From the NCBI RefSeq assembly GCF_030403745.1, contig NZ_JAQMWP010000001.1, positions 868,001 through 932,000 on the forward strand: a stretch of DNA of 64,000 bases, given 5' to 3'. Shown here piece after piece: positions 28,247 to 37,595 of the stretch. Positions within the stretch are counted from its first letter, which is position 1; each line of letters begins with the position of its first letter. The notes below the pieces were generated by a model. That model searched no databases. It was not told the DNA's origin and saw nothing but the letters and a program-made list of their open reading frames with translations. This DNA is from Streptomyces sp. S.PB5. Lineage in GTDB: Bacteria; Actinomycetota; Actinomycetes; Streptomycetales; Streptomycetaceae. The position numbers and the translations under genes were made by a program.

Positions 28247-30365
28247 CCCCCGTTGCTGGGTCCACGCGGATCGACAGGGGACGGCCCGCGAGCCGCATCC
28301 CCTCGACCTCGACGATCATCGGGCCCGCGTCCTTCGCCCGCACCGGCATCGGAGCGACCCGGAGGGTCCGGGTGGGCACGTGGGGGCGCAGGCCCAGAAG
28401 GGCGCCGAGTACGGCGACGCCGGATGCCGCGGACCAGCCCTGGGGGCGGCAGGCGGCGGGATAGGCGAGGGGGGCCGGTGAGTCGGGGGTGCGGGCGTCG
28501 CCGCCGTACAACTCCGGCATCCGGTACTCGAAGTGGCTCGCCGCGTCCAGCAGGCCGTTCGCCAGATGGTGGGCCGCCTCGTGGCAGCCCGCGGCGCACA
28601 GGCCCTGGACGGCTATCGCCGTGTCGTGCGTCCACACCGAACCGCCGTGGTAGCTCAGCGGGTTGAAGCCGGGCAGGTCGGCGGAGCGGCTGCGCAGGCC
28701 CCAGCCGGAGTTGAGTTCGGGGGAGGCCAGCCAGGCTGCGACGGTGCGGCAGCCGTCCGGGTCCAGGATGCCCGTGGACAGGAGTTGGCCCATGTTGGAG
28801 GCCGGTCCGCTGACCGCCTTCAGGTCCCGGCCGACGGCGATGGCCACGTAGCGGTCGGCGGGGCCGTGTGGTGAGGACAGCCAGAAGGCGTCTGAGAAGC
28901 GTTTGCGCAGCGCCTCGGCCCAGGTCTGCAGTCGTTCCGCGCGGTCGTGGCGGCCGCGGGTCCGCAGCAGTTCGGCCAGGCCGGTCGCGGCCTCGTAGGC
29001 GTAGCCCTGCACCTCGCAGAGGGCCAGCGGCGGTTCGATGCGGCGCCCGGCGGCGTCGCGTACCGCGTCCTCGCTGTCCTTCCAGGACTGATGGCGCAGG
29101 CCGCCCTGGCGCGGGTAGTAGCGCAGCAAACCGTCCTCATCGGCGGCGCTGGTCCCCACCACCCAGTCCATCGCGCGTTCCGCGTACGGCAGCAGCGCGT
29201 CCACCTCGGTGTCCGGCAGGCCCCAGTGCCAGGCCTCCACCAGCAGGGTCACGAACAGCGGGGTGGCATCGACCGAACCGTAGTAACGCGAGGGCAGGAA
29301 GAGGCCGTTGCCGTGGTCGACGTCCGCGGGGCGCAGTTCGTGCAGGATGCGGCCGGGCGCCTCCTCACGGAACACGTCGTGGGCGGTGCCCTGCCGGCGG
29401 GCCAGCGCCCACAGGGTGCCGCGGGCCAGGTCGGTGCCGAGCGGCAGCAGCATCCGGGCCGACCAGATGGAGTCCCGGCCGAAGAGGGTCAGGTACCAGG
29501 GGCAGCCCGCCGCGATGAACTGGTCCTCGGGGCCTTCGGGGTCGGTGCGTTCCGGATCCGCCAGGCGGAGCGAGCGCAGGTCGCCCAGGCCCTGGCGTAC
29601 CAACGCGACCAGTCGCCGGTCGCCCCGCACGACGGGCTCGGACCAGACGGCCGGGGCGGTCGGGGCGCGGGGGTGGCCGGGCGGATCGGGGACCGCGCTG
29701 CCCGACACCGTCAGCCGGATCTGCCGGCTCTCGCCGGGCAACAGCCGCATCCACGGCCAGGTCAGGGTGCCGCCCTCGGGGCCGTCGGTGATCTCGGGGA
29801 CGGGGGCCGGGCCCGTCACCCGGACGTGTGCGCGGCCAGTGCGGGAGCGCCAGTCCAGTCCCGGGGGATCGGGTACGGCGGTGCAGTGGACCGTCGTGCC
29901 GGTCAGCCCCTGTTTGACGTCCGCGATGTCCGCGAGGTCGGTCGCGAGGGCCAGCTCCACATGTAATCGACGGGTGACCGTGCCGACGTTGCGCAGGAGG
30001 ATGCTCTCGCCCTCGCCCGCGCTGCGTACTCGTTCGATGATCACCGTTGGGTCGTTCGTGCGGTCGCCGGGATACCGGTGCACGGAGGTGAACCGGACAT
30101 GGTCGGGCCCGAGCGGCTGCACGCCGATCGGTTCGGGTTCACGTCCGTCGATCAGCAGGCACGCCGTGTGCAGCAGTCTGCGGTCGTGGCCGTAGAAACC
30201 CGCCGCGCTCAGACCCCGCAGCTGCCCGTCCCTGGGGGAAGCGGCGAACGACGGGGCCGCGACGCACATCACCACGTCGTGGAGCAGTGGTTGCAGAGCA
30301 CGCACACTCGGCGAATCCGCGGACTCGTACACGGGACGTTTCTTCCCGCTCCGTACGAACGTCAC
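28200..30365 (-). CDS. Glycogen-debranching-type alpha-glucosidase (amylo-alpha-1,6-glucosidase family)
   Basis: The 721-residue protein has an N-terminal beta domain of the glycogen-debranching N-terminal type (about 30-230) and an (alpha/alpha)6 barrel with LFGRDSIWSARMLLP, HGNGLFLPSRYYGSVDATPLF and a late YHGGSVWTHDTAIA segment. Members remove alpha-1,6 branches or act on related glucans in the cytoplasm; there is no signal peptide. GTG 30365 is the start. Codon 134 is TTA (29964-29966), so expression may depend on bldA. It starts 33 bases after the ABC permease stop and may be the last gene of the aac-ABC operon. Confidence 0.88.
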   Translation of the reverse strand: MTFVRSGKKRPVYESADSPSVRALQPLLHDVVMCVAAPSFAASPRDGQLRGLSAAGFYGHDRRLLHTACLLIDGREPEPIGVQPLGPDHVRFTSVHRYPGDRTNDPTVIIERVRSAGEGESILLRNVGTVTRRLHVELALATDLADIADVKQGLTGTTVHCTAVPDPPGLDWRSRTGRAHVRVTGPAPVPEITDGPEGGTLTWPWMRLLPGESRQIRLTVSGSAVPDPPGHPRAPTAPAVWSEPVVRGDRRLVALVRQGLGDLRSLRLADPERTDPEGPEDQFIAAGCPWYLTLFGRDSIWSARMLLPLGTDLARGTLWALARRQGTAHDVFREEAPGRILHELRPADVDHGNGLFLPSRYYGSVDATPLFVTLLVEAWHWGLPDTEVDALLPYAERAMDWVVGTSAADEDGLLRYYPRQGGLRHQSWKDSEDAVRDAAGRRIEPPLALCEVQGYAYEAATGLAELLRTRGRHDRAERLQTWAEALRKRFSDAFWLSSPHGPADRYVAIAVGRDLKAVSGPASNMGQLLSTGILDPDGCRTVAAWLASPELNSGWGLRSRSADLPGFNPLSYHGGSVWTHDTAIAVQGLCAAGCHEAAHHLANGLLDAASHFEYRMPELYGGDARTPDSPAPLAYPAACRPQGWSAASGVAVLGALLGLRPHVPTRTLRVAPMPVRAKDAGPMIVEVEGMRLAGRPLSIRVDPATGVSVESLPAGWRCSTG

Positions 30366-30398
30366 TCACGCGGCGTACGCCGGTGTGTCACGCCGTGC

Positions 30399-31175
30399 TC
30401 ACTCCCAGCGGAAGAACTTCCCGGCGGCCGCCAGCCCCACGACCCCCCACACCGCCAGAATCCCCAGGTCGCCCCACGGCATCCCGGCCCCGTGCTGCAG
30501 CACGTCCCGAAGGCCGTCCGACAACGCCGAGATGGGCAGCAGTCCGAGCACGTCCTGGGCGCCGGAGGGGAACTTGTCCAGCGGGACGATGACCCCGCCG
30601 CCGACGAGGAGGAGCAGGAAGACGAGGTTGGCGGCGGCGAGTGTCGCCTCGGCCTTGAGGGTGCCCGCCATCAGGAGGCCGAGGCCCGAGAACGCGGCCG
30701 TGCCGAGGATCAGCAGGAGCAGGACGGCGAAGGGGTTGCCCTGCGGATCCCAGCCCAGGGCGAAGGCGATCACCGTCAGGAGGGCGATCTGGAGGATCTC
30801 CGTGACCAGGACCGAGGCCGTCTTGGCCGTCATCAGGCCCCAGCGGGGGAGCGGGGAGGCGGCGAGGCGCTTCAGGACGCCGTAGCGGCGCTCGAAGCCC
30901 GTCGCGATGGCCTGGCCGGTGAAGGCCGTCGACATGACCGCGAGCGCGAGGATGCCGGGGGTCAGGAAGTCCACCGCCTTGCCCGCGCCCGTGTCGACGA
31001 TGTCGACCGAGCTGAAGAGGACGAGGAGGAGGGTCGGGATCACGACGGTCAGCAGGAGCTGTTCGCCGTTGCGGAGCAGCATCTTCGTCTCGAGTGCCGC
31101 CTGGGCCGCGATCATGCGCCCCAGGGGGGCCGCGCCCGGCTTCGGGGCGTACACACCAGTGCCCGCGGTCGTCAT
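30399..31175 (-). CDS. ABC-2-type transporter permease
   Basis: This 258-residue membrane protein has six hydrophobic segments (roughly 45-65, 75-100, 115-140, 145-168, 175-195 and 230-250). It belongs to the DrrB/ABC-2 exporter permeases. Its ATG overlaps the ATPase stop (ATGA at 31172-31175), so the two subunits are made together. Longer upstream readings are shadows of the ATPase gene. The exported substrate is unknown. Confidence 0.92.
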   Translation of the reverse strand: MTTAGTGVYAPKPGAAPLGRMIAAQAALETKMLLRNGEQLLLTVVIPTLLLVLFSSVDIVDTGAGKAVDFLTPGILALAVMSTAFTGQAIATGFERRYGVLKRLAASPLPRWGLMTAKTASVLVTEILQIALLTVIAFALGWDPQGNPFAVLLLLILGTAAFSGLGLLMAGTLKAEATLAAANLVFLLLLVGGGVIVPLDKFPSGAQDVLGLLPISALSDGLRDVLQHGAGMPWGDLGILAVWGVVGLAAAGKFFRWE

Positions 31176-32095
31176 GAGCGCAACTCCTTGCCCGTGAGCT
31201 CCAGGAACACGTCTTCGAGCGTGTGCCGTTCGACGGAGATCTTCTCCGGCATCACGCCGTGCTGCGCACACCAGGAGGTGACGGTGGCGAGCAGCTGCGG
31301 GTCGACCTTGCCGCCGATCCGGTACGAGCCTGGCGTCAGCTCCGCGGCCGTGCAGTCCGCCGGGAGCGCCTTCAGCAGGGAGCCCACGTCCAGGCCCGGG
31401 CGGCCGGTGAAACGCAGCGTGTTCTCGGCGCCGCCTCGGCACAGCTCCTCGGGGGAGCCCTGGGCGATGACCTTGCCCGCGTCGATGATCGCGACGTCGT
31501 CGGCGAGCTGTTCGGCCTCGTCCATGTAGTGGGTGGTGAGGATCACGGAGGCGCCGTCGGCGCGCAGGTCGCGGACCAGGTCCCAGGTCGCGTGGCGGGC
31601 CTGCGGGTCGAGACCGGCGGTCGGTTCGTCGAGGAAGACGAGCTCCGGACGGCCCACGACGGCCATGGCGAGCGCGAGACGCTGCTGCTGGCCGCCGGAG
31701 AGACGGCGGTACGTCGTCCGGCCGCAACTGCCGAGACCCAGGCGCTCTATGAGCGCGTCCACGTCCAGCGGGTGCGCGTGCAGCCTGGCGACATGGCGCA
31801 GCATCTCGTCCGCGCGGGCGCCCGAGTAGACGCCGCCGGACTGGAGCATCACGCCGATCCGGGTGTGCAGTTCGCGGGACTGCCGGACCGGGTCGAGGCC
31901 CAGGACGCGCACCGTGCCGGAGTCCGGCTTCCGGTACCCCTCGCAGGTCTCGACCGTGGTCGTCTTGCCCGCCCCGTTGGGACCGAGTACGGCGGTCACC
32001 CCCGCCGTGGCCACCAGGTCGAGGCCGTTCACCGCGGTCTTCGTGCCGTACCGCTTCACCAGGGCCTGGACCTGGACCACGGGCTCACTTCGCAT
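31172..32095 (-). CDS. ABC transporter ATP-binding protein, DrrA-like
   Basis: This is the ATPase subunit of the exporter, 307 residues. It has Walker A GPNGAGKT at 38-45, the signature LSGGQQQRLALA, Walker B LVFLDEPTAGLD and the switch histidine in LTTHYMDEAEQLADD. A C-terminal extension of about 90 residues ends in ISVERHTLEDVFLELTGKEL, as in drug-resistance exporters of the DrrA group. It starts at 32095, 31 bases after the acetyltransferase-like gene, in an apparent operon. Confidence 0.93.
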   Translation of the reverse strand: MRSEPVVQVQALVKRYGTKTAVNGLDLVATAGVTAVLGPNGAGKTTTVETCEGYRKPDSGTVRVLGLDPVRQSRELHTRIGVMLQSGGVYSGARADEMLRHVARLHAHPLDVDALIERLGLGSCGRTTYRRLSGGQQQRLALAMAVVGRPELVFLDEPTAGLDPQARHATWDLVRDLRADGASVILTTHYMDEAEQLADDVAIIDAGKVIAQGSPEELCRGGAENTLRFTGRPGLDVGSLLKALPADCTAAELTPGSYRIGGKVDPQLLATVTSWCAQHGVMPEKISVERHTLEDVFLELTGKELRS

Positions 32096-32126
32096 GGCTC
32101 AAGAGTCTAGGTACGCGCTCGGCTTC

Positions 32127-32939
32127 TCAGGCGGGCGGGTGCAGGATCTCCTCCTCACGGGGACGGTGCAGCGCCAGCCACCGCTCCGCGTACGCCACCG
32201 CGTCGGCCACCGGGAACAGCCGTGCGTCGGCCGCGCCCACCTTCCCCCGGACGACCGGACGGTCCCGCTCGAAGTCGTGCCCCAGCTCGTCGAAGCGGTC
32301 CGAGGTGATCGACACCTCGGTCACCGTCTCCCAGCCGAACGGGCCCGGGCGGCCGACCTTCACCAGGGGCGACGGGATGCGGTACTCGGCGAGATGGAAG
32401 GCCGTGCAGGAGTCGTAGCCGGCGCCGAGGAGCAGCACGCGCGCGTGGAGCGCTTCGAGGCGGGCCAGGGGGCTCTGCTCGCCGAGGCGGCAGTCGGTGG
32501 CGTGGCCGTCGACGACCTCACGTGCGCGTGCCCCGATCGCCGCGAACGACGTCTGGGGATGCGCGCTGCGCAGGGCGCCGGGCCAGGTGCGTACGGTCTC
32601 CGGGATCGCGCCGACCCCTCGGGAAGGGGTGGTCTGAGGGTCGTACGCGGGCATGGAGAGCCGGATCGGGGCCCACCACTCCTCGGGCACCGGCGGGTGG
32701 GCCCACAGGGCGGGGTCCGAGAGGTCGCCGCTCTGGGTGGGGACCACGAGGGTGCCGTCCGGGCCGAGGGCGTCGAGAAATCCCTGGACGACGGCCACAG
32801 GACCGCCACAGACCCAGCCGAGCGACTTCAGTGAGGAGTGGACGAGGAGGGTCTCGCCGTCCTGGACACCCAGTTCGCGCAGCTGTGCGGCGACTGTCCC
32901 GCGGGTGACAAGAGGGCCGGTCGGAGGGGGTAAGGGCAT
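32127..32939 (-). CDS. Aminoglycoside N(3)-acetyltransferase family protein
   Basis: The 270-residue product matches the AAC(3) antibiotic acetyltransferase family: LLVHSSLKSLGWVCGG near the N-terminus, GTLVVPTQSGDLSDP, YDPQTTPSRGVGAIPETVR and HPQTSFAAIGARA are in the expected order. Such enzymes acetylate aminoglycosides from acetyl-CoA, though chromosomal streptomycete members can have other acceptors. ATG 32939 is chosen. It makes codon 3 a TTA (32931-32933), suggesting bldA control. A longer TTG-initiated form from 32993 is less likely. It heads a minus-strand group with the ABC exporter. Confidence 0.85.
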   Translation of the reverse strand: MPLPPPTGPLVTRGTVAAQLRELGVQDGETLLVHSSLKSLGWVCGGPVAVVQGFLDALGPDGTLVVPTQSGDLSDPALWAHPPVPEEWWAPIRLSMPAYDPQTTPSRGVGAIPETVRTWPGALRSAHPQTSFAAIGARAREVVDGHATDCRLGEQSPLARLEALHARVLLLGAGYDSCTAFHLAEYRIPSPLVKVGRPGPFGWETVTEVSITSDRFDELGHDFERDRPVVRGKVGAADARLFPVADAVAYAERWLALHRPREEEILHPPA

Positions 32940-32981
32940 GGTTTTGGAGTGTCCCGGAAGGGTGCTCGGAATGCCACCGAA

Positions 32982-32993
32982 TTGATCGATCAA
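32982..32993. promoter_or_regulatory. Perfect 12-base palindrome TTGATCGATCAA
   Basis: The palindrome lies between the acetyltransferase-like gene and sufR, in an AT-rich stretch that must hold both divergent promoters. It could be an operator for either side. No regulator can be assigned. Confidence 0.4.
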
Positions 32994-33009
32994 AGATCGT
33001 TTCCGCAGG

Positions 33010-33028
33010 TCAGGTTAGCTTTACCTAA
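33010..33028. promoter_or_regulatory. Iron-box-like operator upstream of the suf operon
   Basis: TCAGGTTAGCTTTACCTAA agrees at 15 of 19 positions with the DmdR1/IdeR-type iron box as I remember it (TTAGGTTAGGCTCACCTAA). It lies about 75-90 bases before the sufR start. Iron control of an Fe-S assembly operon makes sense, but binding is inferred from sequence only. Confidence 0.55.
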
Positions 33029-33064
33029 GTGACGCACTGCACCGTTGATCGGTCCGGGCGCGGC

Positions 33065-33101
33065 TTGCCCGGCTCTGAGGAATTACGCAACAATGGCGTT
33101 G
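33065..33101 (+). promoter_or_regulatory. SufR-type operator and leaderless sufR promoter
   Basis: CAAC-AATGGC-GTTG at 33088-33101 matches the CAAC-N6-GTTG palindrome reported for Streptomyces SufR. Its last base is the first base of the sufR GTG. TTGCCC (33065-33070) and AACAAT (33089-33094) are 18 bases apart and would place the transcript start at or next to the start codon. There is no ribosome site. Bound SufR would therefore block the -10 box directly. Confidence 0.65.
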
Positions 33102-33844
33102 TGAAAAACGTCGACGAGGCTCGGGAGACCCCCACGGGGACCCCTCAGGAGGAGCTCGCGACCGGGGAGCGGTCCACCCGCAACCGCGTCGCGCGATCCA
33201 TCCTGGACCACGGGCCGTCGACCGTCGCCGAGCTGGCCGGCCGCCTCGGCCTGACCCAGGCCGCCGTACGCCGTCATCTCGACGCACTGGTCGCCGACGA
33301 CGTCGTGGAGGCTCGCGAGCAGAAGGTCTACGGGGCGCGCACACGCGGTCGTCCCGCGAAGGTCTTCGCGCTCACCGACTGCGGCCGGGACGCCTTCGAC
33401 CAGTCCTACGACAAGCTCGCCGCGGACGCCCTCAACTTCATCCGGGAGCGGTTCGGCGGGGACGAGGCCGTCGTCGCCTTCGCGCGCGCCAGGATCGCCG
33501 AGCAGGCGACCGCGTACCGTCGGGCCATCGAGTCGGCCGCCCCCGAGGAGCGCACCGAAGCCCTGGCCAAGGCCTTGAGCGCGGACGGGTACGCTGCTAC
33601 GGCGCGCAGCGCACCGGTCGGCGAGCAGCTGTGCCAGCACCACTGCCCCGTCGCCCATGTCGCGGAAAAGTTCCCCCAGCTCTGCGAGGCGGAGACCGAG
33701 ATCTTCTCCCAGCTGCTCGGAACGCACGTCCAGCGACTGGCGACCATCGCGCACGGTGACGGCGTCTGCACGACGTTCATCCCAAAGATTTCCCACACCA
33801 CACATAACGCATCTGCAAGCACGGCCGGGAGGAACCCCGCATGA
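33101..33844 (+). CDS. sufR: SufR, iron-sulfur-sensing repressor of the suf operon
   Basis: SufR is an ArsR/DeoR-like winged-helix repressor that carries an Fe-S cluster and turns the SUF operon on when clusters run short. The 247-residue product has the helix-turn-helix at about 25-80 ([24 protein letters not shown]). Four C-terminal cysteines, C178, C182, C195 and C223, are the likely cluster ligands. GTG 33101 fits the conserved N-terminus. An earlier in-frame GTG at 33029 would span the promoter and operator. The stop overlaps the sufB start (ATGA). Confidence 0.93.
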   Translation: MKNVDEARETPTGTPQEELATGERSTRNRVARSILDHGPSTVAELAGRLGLTQAAVRRHLDALVADDVVEAREQKVYGARTRGRPAKVFALTDCGRDAFDQSYDKLAADALNFIRERFGGDEAVVAFARARIAEQATAYRRAIESAAPEERTEALAKALSADGYAATARSAPVGEQLCQHHCPVAHVAEKFPQLCEAETEIFSQLLGTHVQRLATIAHGDGVCTTFIPKISHTTHNASASTAGRNPA

Positions 33845-35265
33845 CTCTCCCCATCGAGGAGACTGCCCACCCCGAGCTCGAGGGCCTGGGTAAGTACGAA
33901 TACGGCTGGGCGGACTCCGACGAGGCCGGCGCCTCTGCCAAGCGTGGTCTGAGCGAAGAGGTCGTCCGCGACATCTCCGCGAAGAAGTCCGAGCCGGAGT
34001 GGATGACCAAGCTCCGTCTCAAGGGCCTTCGCCTGTTCGACAAGAAGCCCATGCCGAACTGGGGCTCGGACCTGTCGGGCATCGACTTCGACAACATCAA
34101 GTACTTCGTGCGCTCCACGGAGAAGCAGGCGGAGTCCTGGGAGGACCTGCCCGAGGACATCAAGAACACGTACGACAAGCTCGGCATCCCGGAGGCGGAG
34201 AAGCAGCGCCTCGTCGCCGGTGTCGCGGCCCAGTACGAGTCCGAGGTCGTCTACCACCAGATCCGCGAGGACCTGGAGGAGCAGGGCGTCATCTTCCTCG
34301 ACACCGACACCGCTCTGAAGGAGCACCCGGAGCTCTTCAAGGAGTACTTCGGCACCGTCATCCCGGTTGGCGACAACAAGTTCGCGTCGCTGAACACCGC
34401 GGTGTGGTCCGGCGGCTCCTTCATCTACGTGCCGCCGGGCGTCCACGTGGAGATCCCGCTCCAGGCCTACTTCCGTATCAACACGGAGAACATGGGCCAG
34501 TTCGAGCGGACCCTGATCATCGTCGACGAGGGTGCCTACGTGCACTACGTCGAGGGTTGTACGGCCCCGATCTACAAGTCGGACTCGCTGCACTCCGCGG
34601 TCGTCGAGATCATCGTCAAGAAGAACGCCCGCTGCCGCTACACGACCATCCAGAACTGGTCGAACAACGTCTACAACCTGGTCACCAAGCGCGCCGTGGC
34701 GTACGAGGGCGCGACCATGGAGTGGATCGACGGCAACATCGGCTCCAAGGTGACGATGAAGTACCCGGCCGTCTACCTGATGGGCGAGCACGCCAAGGGC
34801 GAGACCCTCTCCATCGCCTTCGCGGGCGAGGGCCAGCACCAGGACGCCGGCTCCAAGATGGTCCACATGGCGCCGAACACCTCCTCCAACATCGTCTCCA
34901 AGTCGGTGGCGCGCGGCGGTGGCCGTACCTCCTACCGCGGTCTCGTCGAGATCGGCGAGGGTGCCCACGGCTCCAAGTCCAACGTGCTGTGCGACGCGCT
35001 GCTCGTCGACACCATCTCCCGCTCCGACACGTACCCCTATGTGGACGTCCGCGAGGACGACGTGTCCATGGGCCATGAGGCGACCGTCTCCAAGGTCTCC
35101 GAGGACCAGCTCTTCTACCTGATGAGCCGTGGTCTGAGCGAGTTCGAGGCGATGGCCATGATCGTGCGCGGCTTCGTCGAGCCCATCGCCAAGGAGCTGC
35201 CCATGGAGTACGCGCTGGAACTCAACCGGCTGATCGAGCTCCAGATGGAGGGTGCGGTCGGTTAA
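33841..35265 (+). CDS. sufB: Fe-S cluster assembly scaffold SufB
   Basis: SufB is the scaffold subunit of the SufBCD complex, on which clusters are built from SufS/SufU sulfur. It has 474 residues, the usual length, with the long parallel beta-helix core and the conserved VEGCTAPIY and NVLCDALL cysteine regions. The ATG overlaps the sufR stop by four bases, which couples repressor and scaffold synthesis. sufD follows after 59 bases. Confidence 0.97.
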   Translation: MTLPIEETAHPELEGLGKYEYGWADSDEAGASAKRGLSEEVVRDISAKKSEPEWMTKLRLKGLRLFDKKPMPNWGSDLSGIDFDNIKYFVRSTEKQAESWEDLPEDIKNTYDKLGIPEAEKQRLVAGVAAQYESEVVYHQIREDLEEQGVIFLDTDTALKEHPELFKEYFGTVIPVGDNKFASLNTAVWSGGSFIYVPPGVHVEIPLQAYFRINTENMGQFERTLIIVDEGAYVHYVEGCTAPIYKSDSLHSAVVEIIVKKNARCRYTTIQNWSNNVYNLVTKRAVAYEGATMEWIDGNIGSKVTMKYPAVYLMGEHAKGETLSIAFAGEGQHQDAGSKMVHMAPNTSSNIVSKSVARGGGRTSYRGLVEIGEGAHGSKSNVLCDALLVDTISRSDTYPYVDVREDDVSMGHEATVSKVSEDQLFYLMSRGLSEFEAMAMIVRGFVEPIAKELPMEYALELNRLIELQMEGAVG

Positions 35266-35324
35266 CACCGGCCCACGCCCCCGTCGTAAGTCTTACAAGT
35301 CAGGAAGAGAGCAGACCGACAGCC

Positions 35325-36506
35325 ATGGCTGAGGCTCAGAACATCCCGGTGGGGTCCACCACCGCCGGCGCGGTGGCCGTTGCCGCCGAGTCGACCGTCG
35401 CGACGCGCATGAGCGCGCCCCCGTCCTTCGACGTGGCGGACTTCCCGGTCCCGCACGGCCGCGAGGAGGAGTGGCGGTTCACCCCGCTGGAGCGCCTGCG
35501 CGGGCTGCACGACGGCACCGCCGTCGCCACCGACGAGGGCCTGAAGGTCGAGGTGCAGGTCCCCGAGGGCGTCACCGTCGAGACCGTCGGCCGCGACGAC
35601 GCGCGGCTCGGCAAGGCCGGCACCCCGGTGGACCGCATCGCCGCCCAGGCCTACTCGGCGTTCGAGAAGGCCGGTGTGATCACCGTCCCCAAGGAGACGG
35701 TCCTCACCGAGCCCATCCGGATCGCCGTGCACGGCGAGGGCGGCACCGCCTTCGCCCACCAGGTCGTCGAACTGGGTGCCTTCGCCGAGGCCGTCGTCGT
35801 CATCGACCACACCGGTGACGCGGTCCTCGCCGCCAACGTCGACTACGTGCTCGGCGACGGCGCCAAGCTGACCGTCGTCTCCGTGCAGGACTGGGACGAC
35901 AAGGCCGTGCACGTGGCGCAGCACAACGCGCTCATCGGCCGGGACGCCTCGTTCAAGTCCGTGGTCGTCACCTTCGGCGGCGACGTCGTACGCCTCCACC
36001 CGCGCGTGACCTACGCCGGTACCGGTGGTGAGGCCGAGCTGTTCGGGCTGTACTTCACGGACGCCGGCCAGCACCAGGAGCACCGCCTCCTGGTCGACCA
36101 CAACGTCCCGCACTGCAAGTCCAACGTCGTGTACAAGGGCGCGCTCCAGGGCGACAGCGCCCACGCGGTGTGGATCGGCGACGTGCTCATCGAGGCCAAG
36201 GCCGAGGGCACGGACACCTACGAGATGAACCGCAACCTGGTGCTGACCGACGGCGCCCGCGTCGACTCCGTGCCGAACCTGGAGATCGAGACCGGCGAGA
36301 TCGTCGGCGCCGGGCACGCCTCGGCGACCGGTCGCTTCGACGACGAGCAGCTCTTCTACCTGATGGCCCGCGGCATCCCGGCCGACGAGGCCCGTCGTCT
36401 GGTGGTCCGCGGCTTCTTCGCCGAGCTGGTCCAGCAGATCGGCGTCGAGGACATCGAGGCGCGGCTGCTCGAGAAGATCGAGGCCGAGCTGGAGGCCACC
36501 GTCTAA
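35325..36506 (+). CDS. sufD: Fe-S cluster assembly protein SufD
   Basis: SufD is the paralogous partner of SufB in the SufBCD complex. The 393-residue product has REEEWRFTPLERLRGL near the N-terminus, the beta-helix core and a C-terminal ARGIPADEARRLVVRGFFAE that mirrors the SufB end. ATG 35325 follows AGGAAGAG. Its TAA shares a base with the next ATG (TAATG), so translation of the Rieske protein is coupled. Confidence 0.96.
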   Translation: MAEAQNIPVGSTTAGAVAVAAESTVATRMSAPPSFDVADFPVPHGREEEWRFTPLERLRGLHDGTAVATDEGLKVEVQVPEGVTVETVGRDDARLGKAGTPVDRIAAQAYSAFEKAGVITVPKETVLTEPIRIAVHGEGGTAFAHQVVELGAFAEAVVVIDHTGDAVLAANVDYVLGDGAKLTVVSVQDWDDKAVHVAQHNALIGRDASFKSVVVTFGGDVVRLHPRVTYAGTGGEAELFGLYFTDAGQHQEHRLLVDHNVPHCKSNVVYKGALQGDSAHAVWIGDVLIEAKAEGTDTYEMNRNLVLTDGARVDSVPNLEIETGEIVGAGHASATGRFDDEQLFYLMARGIPADEARRLVVRGFFAELVQQIGVEDIEARLLEKIEAELEATV

Positions 36507-36823
36507 TGGCTTTCGTACGCGCCTGTGGGCTGAGCGAGCTGGAGGAGGACACCCCGAAGCGGGTGGAACTCGACGGCACGCCGGTCTCGGTCGTGCAGAC
36601 CGAGGGCGAGGTGTTCGCGATCCACGACATCTGCTCCCACGCGAACGTCTCCCTCTCCGAGGGCGAGGTGGAGGACTGTCAGATCGAGTGCTGGCTGCAC
36701 GGCTCCGCGTTCGACCTCCGCACCGGCAAGCCGTCCGGCCTTCCCGCGACGCGCCCCGTCCCCGTATACCCCGTAAAGATCGAAGGGGACGACGTGCTCG
36801 TCTCCCTCACCCAGGAGTCCTGA
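36506..36823 (+). CDS. Rieske-type [2Fe-2S] ferredoxin of the suf operon
   Basis: The 105-residue protein has the Rieske ligands C-x-H (CSHANVS, about 43-45) and C-x2-H (CWLHGSAF, about 62-65), and resembles the ferredoxin subunits of non-heme iron oxygenases. Embedded in actinobacterial suf operons between sufD and sufC, it probably supplies electrons for cluster assembly. That role is inferred from context. It ends 7 bases before sufC. Confidence 0.92.
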   Translation: MAFVRACGLSELEEDTPKRVELDGTPVSVVQTEGEVFAIHDICSHANVSLSEGEVEDCQIECWLHGSAFDLRTGKPSGLPATRPVPVYPVKIEGDDVLVSLTQES

Positions 36824-36830
36824 GGCACCC

Positions 36831-37595
36831 ATGGCAACGCTTGAAATCCGAGACCTGCACGTCACCGTCGAGGCCGACAACGCCACGAAGGAGATCCTCA
36901 AGGGCGTCGACCTGACCGTGAAGCAGGGCGAGACGCACGCCATCATGGGCCCCAACGGCTCCGGCAAGTCGACCCTCGCCTACTCGCTCGCGGGTCACCC
37001 GAAGTACACGATCACCGGCGGCACCGTCACCCTCGACGGCGAGGACGTCCTGGAGATGGAGGTCGACGAGCGCGCCCGCGCCGGCGTCTTCCTCGCCATG
37101 CAGTACCCGGTCGAGGTCCCCGGCGTCTCGGTCTCCAACTTCCTGCGCACCTCCGCCACCGCGATCCGCGGCGAGGCCCCCAAGCTGCGCACCTGGGTCA
37201 AGGAGGTCAAGGAGGCCATGGAGCGCCTCAACATGGACCCCTCCTTCGCCGAGCGCAACGTCAACGAGGGCTTCTCCGGCGGTGAGAAGAAGCGCCACGA
37301 GATCCTCCAGCTGGAGCTCCTCAAGCCGAAGATCGCGATCCTCGACGAGACGGACTCCGGTCTGGACGTCGACGCGCTCCGCATCGTCTCCGAGGGCGTC
37401 AACCGCGTCCGCGAGACCGGCGAGGTCGGCACCCTGCTGATCACGCACTACACGCGCATCCTGCGCTACATCAAGCCCGACCACGTGCACGTGTTCGCCA
37501 ACGGCAAGATCGTCGAGTCGGGTGGCCCCGAGCTCGCCGACAAGCTGGAGGCCGAGGGCTACGAGGCTTACACGAAGGGTGGCGCATCCGCGTGA
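36831..37595 (+). CDS. sufC: Fe-S cluster assembly ATPase SufC
   Basis: SufC is the ABC-type ATPase of SufBCD. It has 254 residues, with Walker A GPNGSGKST near residue 43, the signature FSGGEKKRHEILQ and Walker B IAILDETDSGLDVDAL, followed by the switch region LITHYTRIL. The DETDSGLD form is typical of SufC and differs from transporter ATPases. The stop overlaps the sufS GTG. Confidence 0.97.
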   Translation: MATLEIRDLHVTVEADNATKEILKGVDLTVKQGETHAIMGPNGSGKSTLAYSLAGHPKYTITGGTVTLDGEDVLEMEVDERARAGVFLAMQYPVEVPGVSVSNFLRTSATAIRGEAPKLRTWVKEVKEAMERLNMDPSFAERNVNEGFSGGEKKRHEILQLELLKPKIAILDETDSGLDVDALRIVSEGVNRVRETGEVGTLLITHYTRILRYIKPDHVHVFANGKIVESGGPELADKLEAEGYEAYTKGGASA

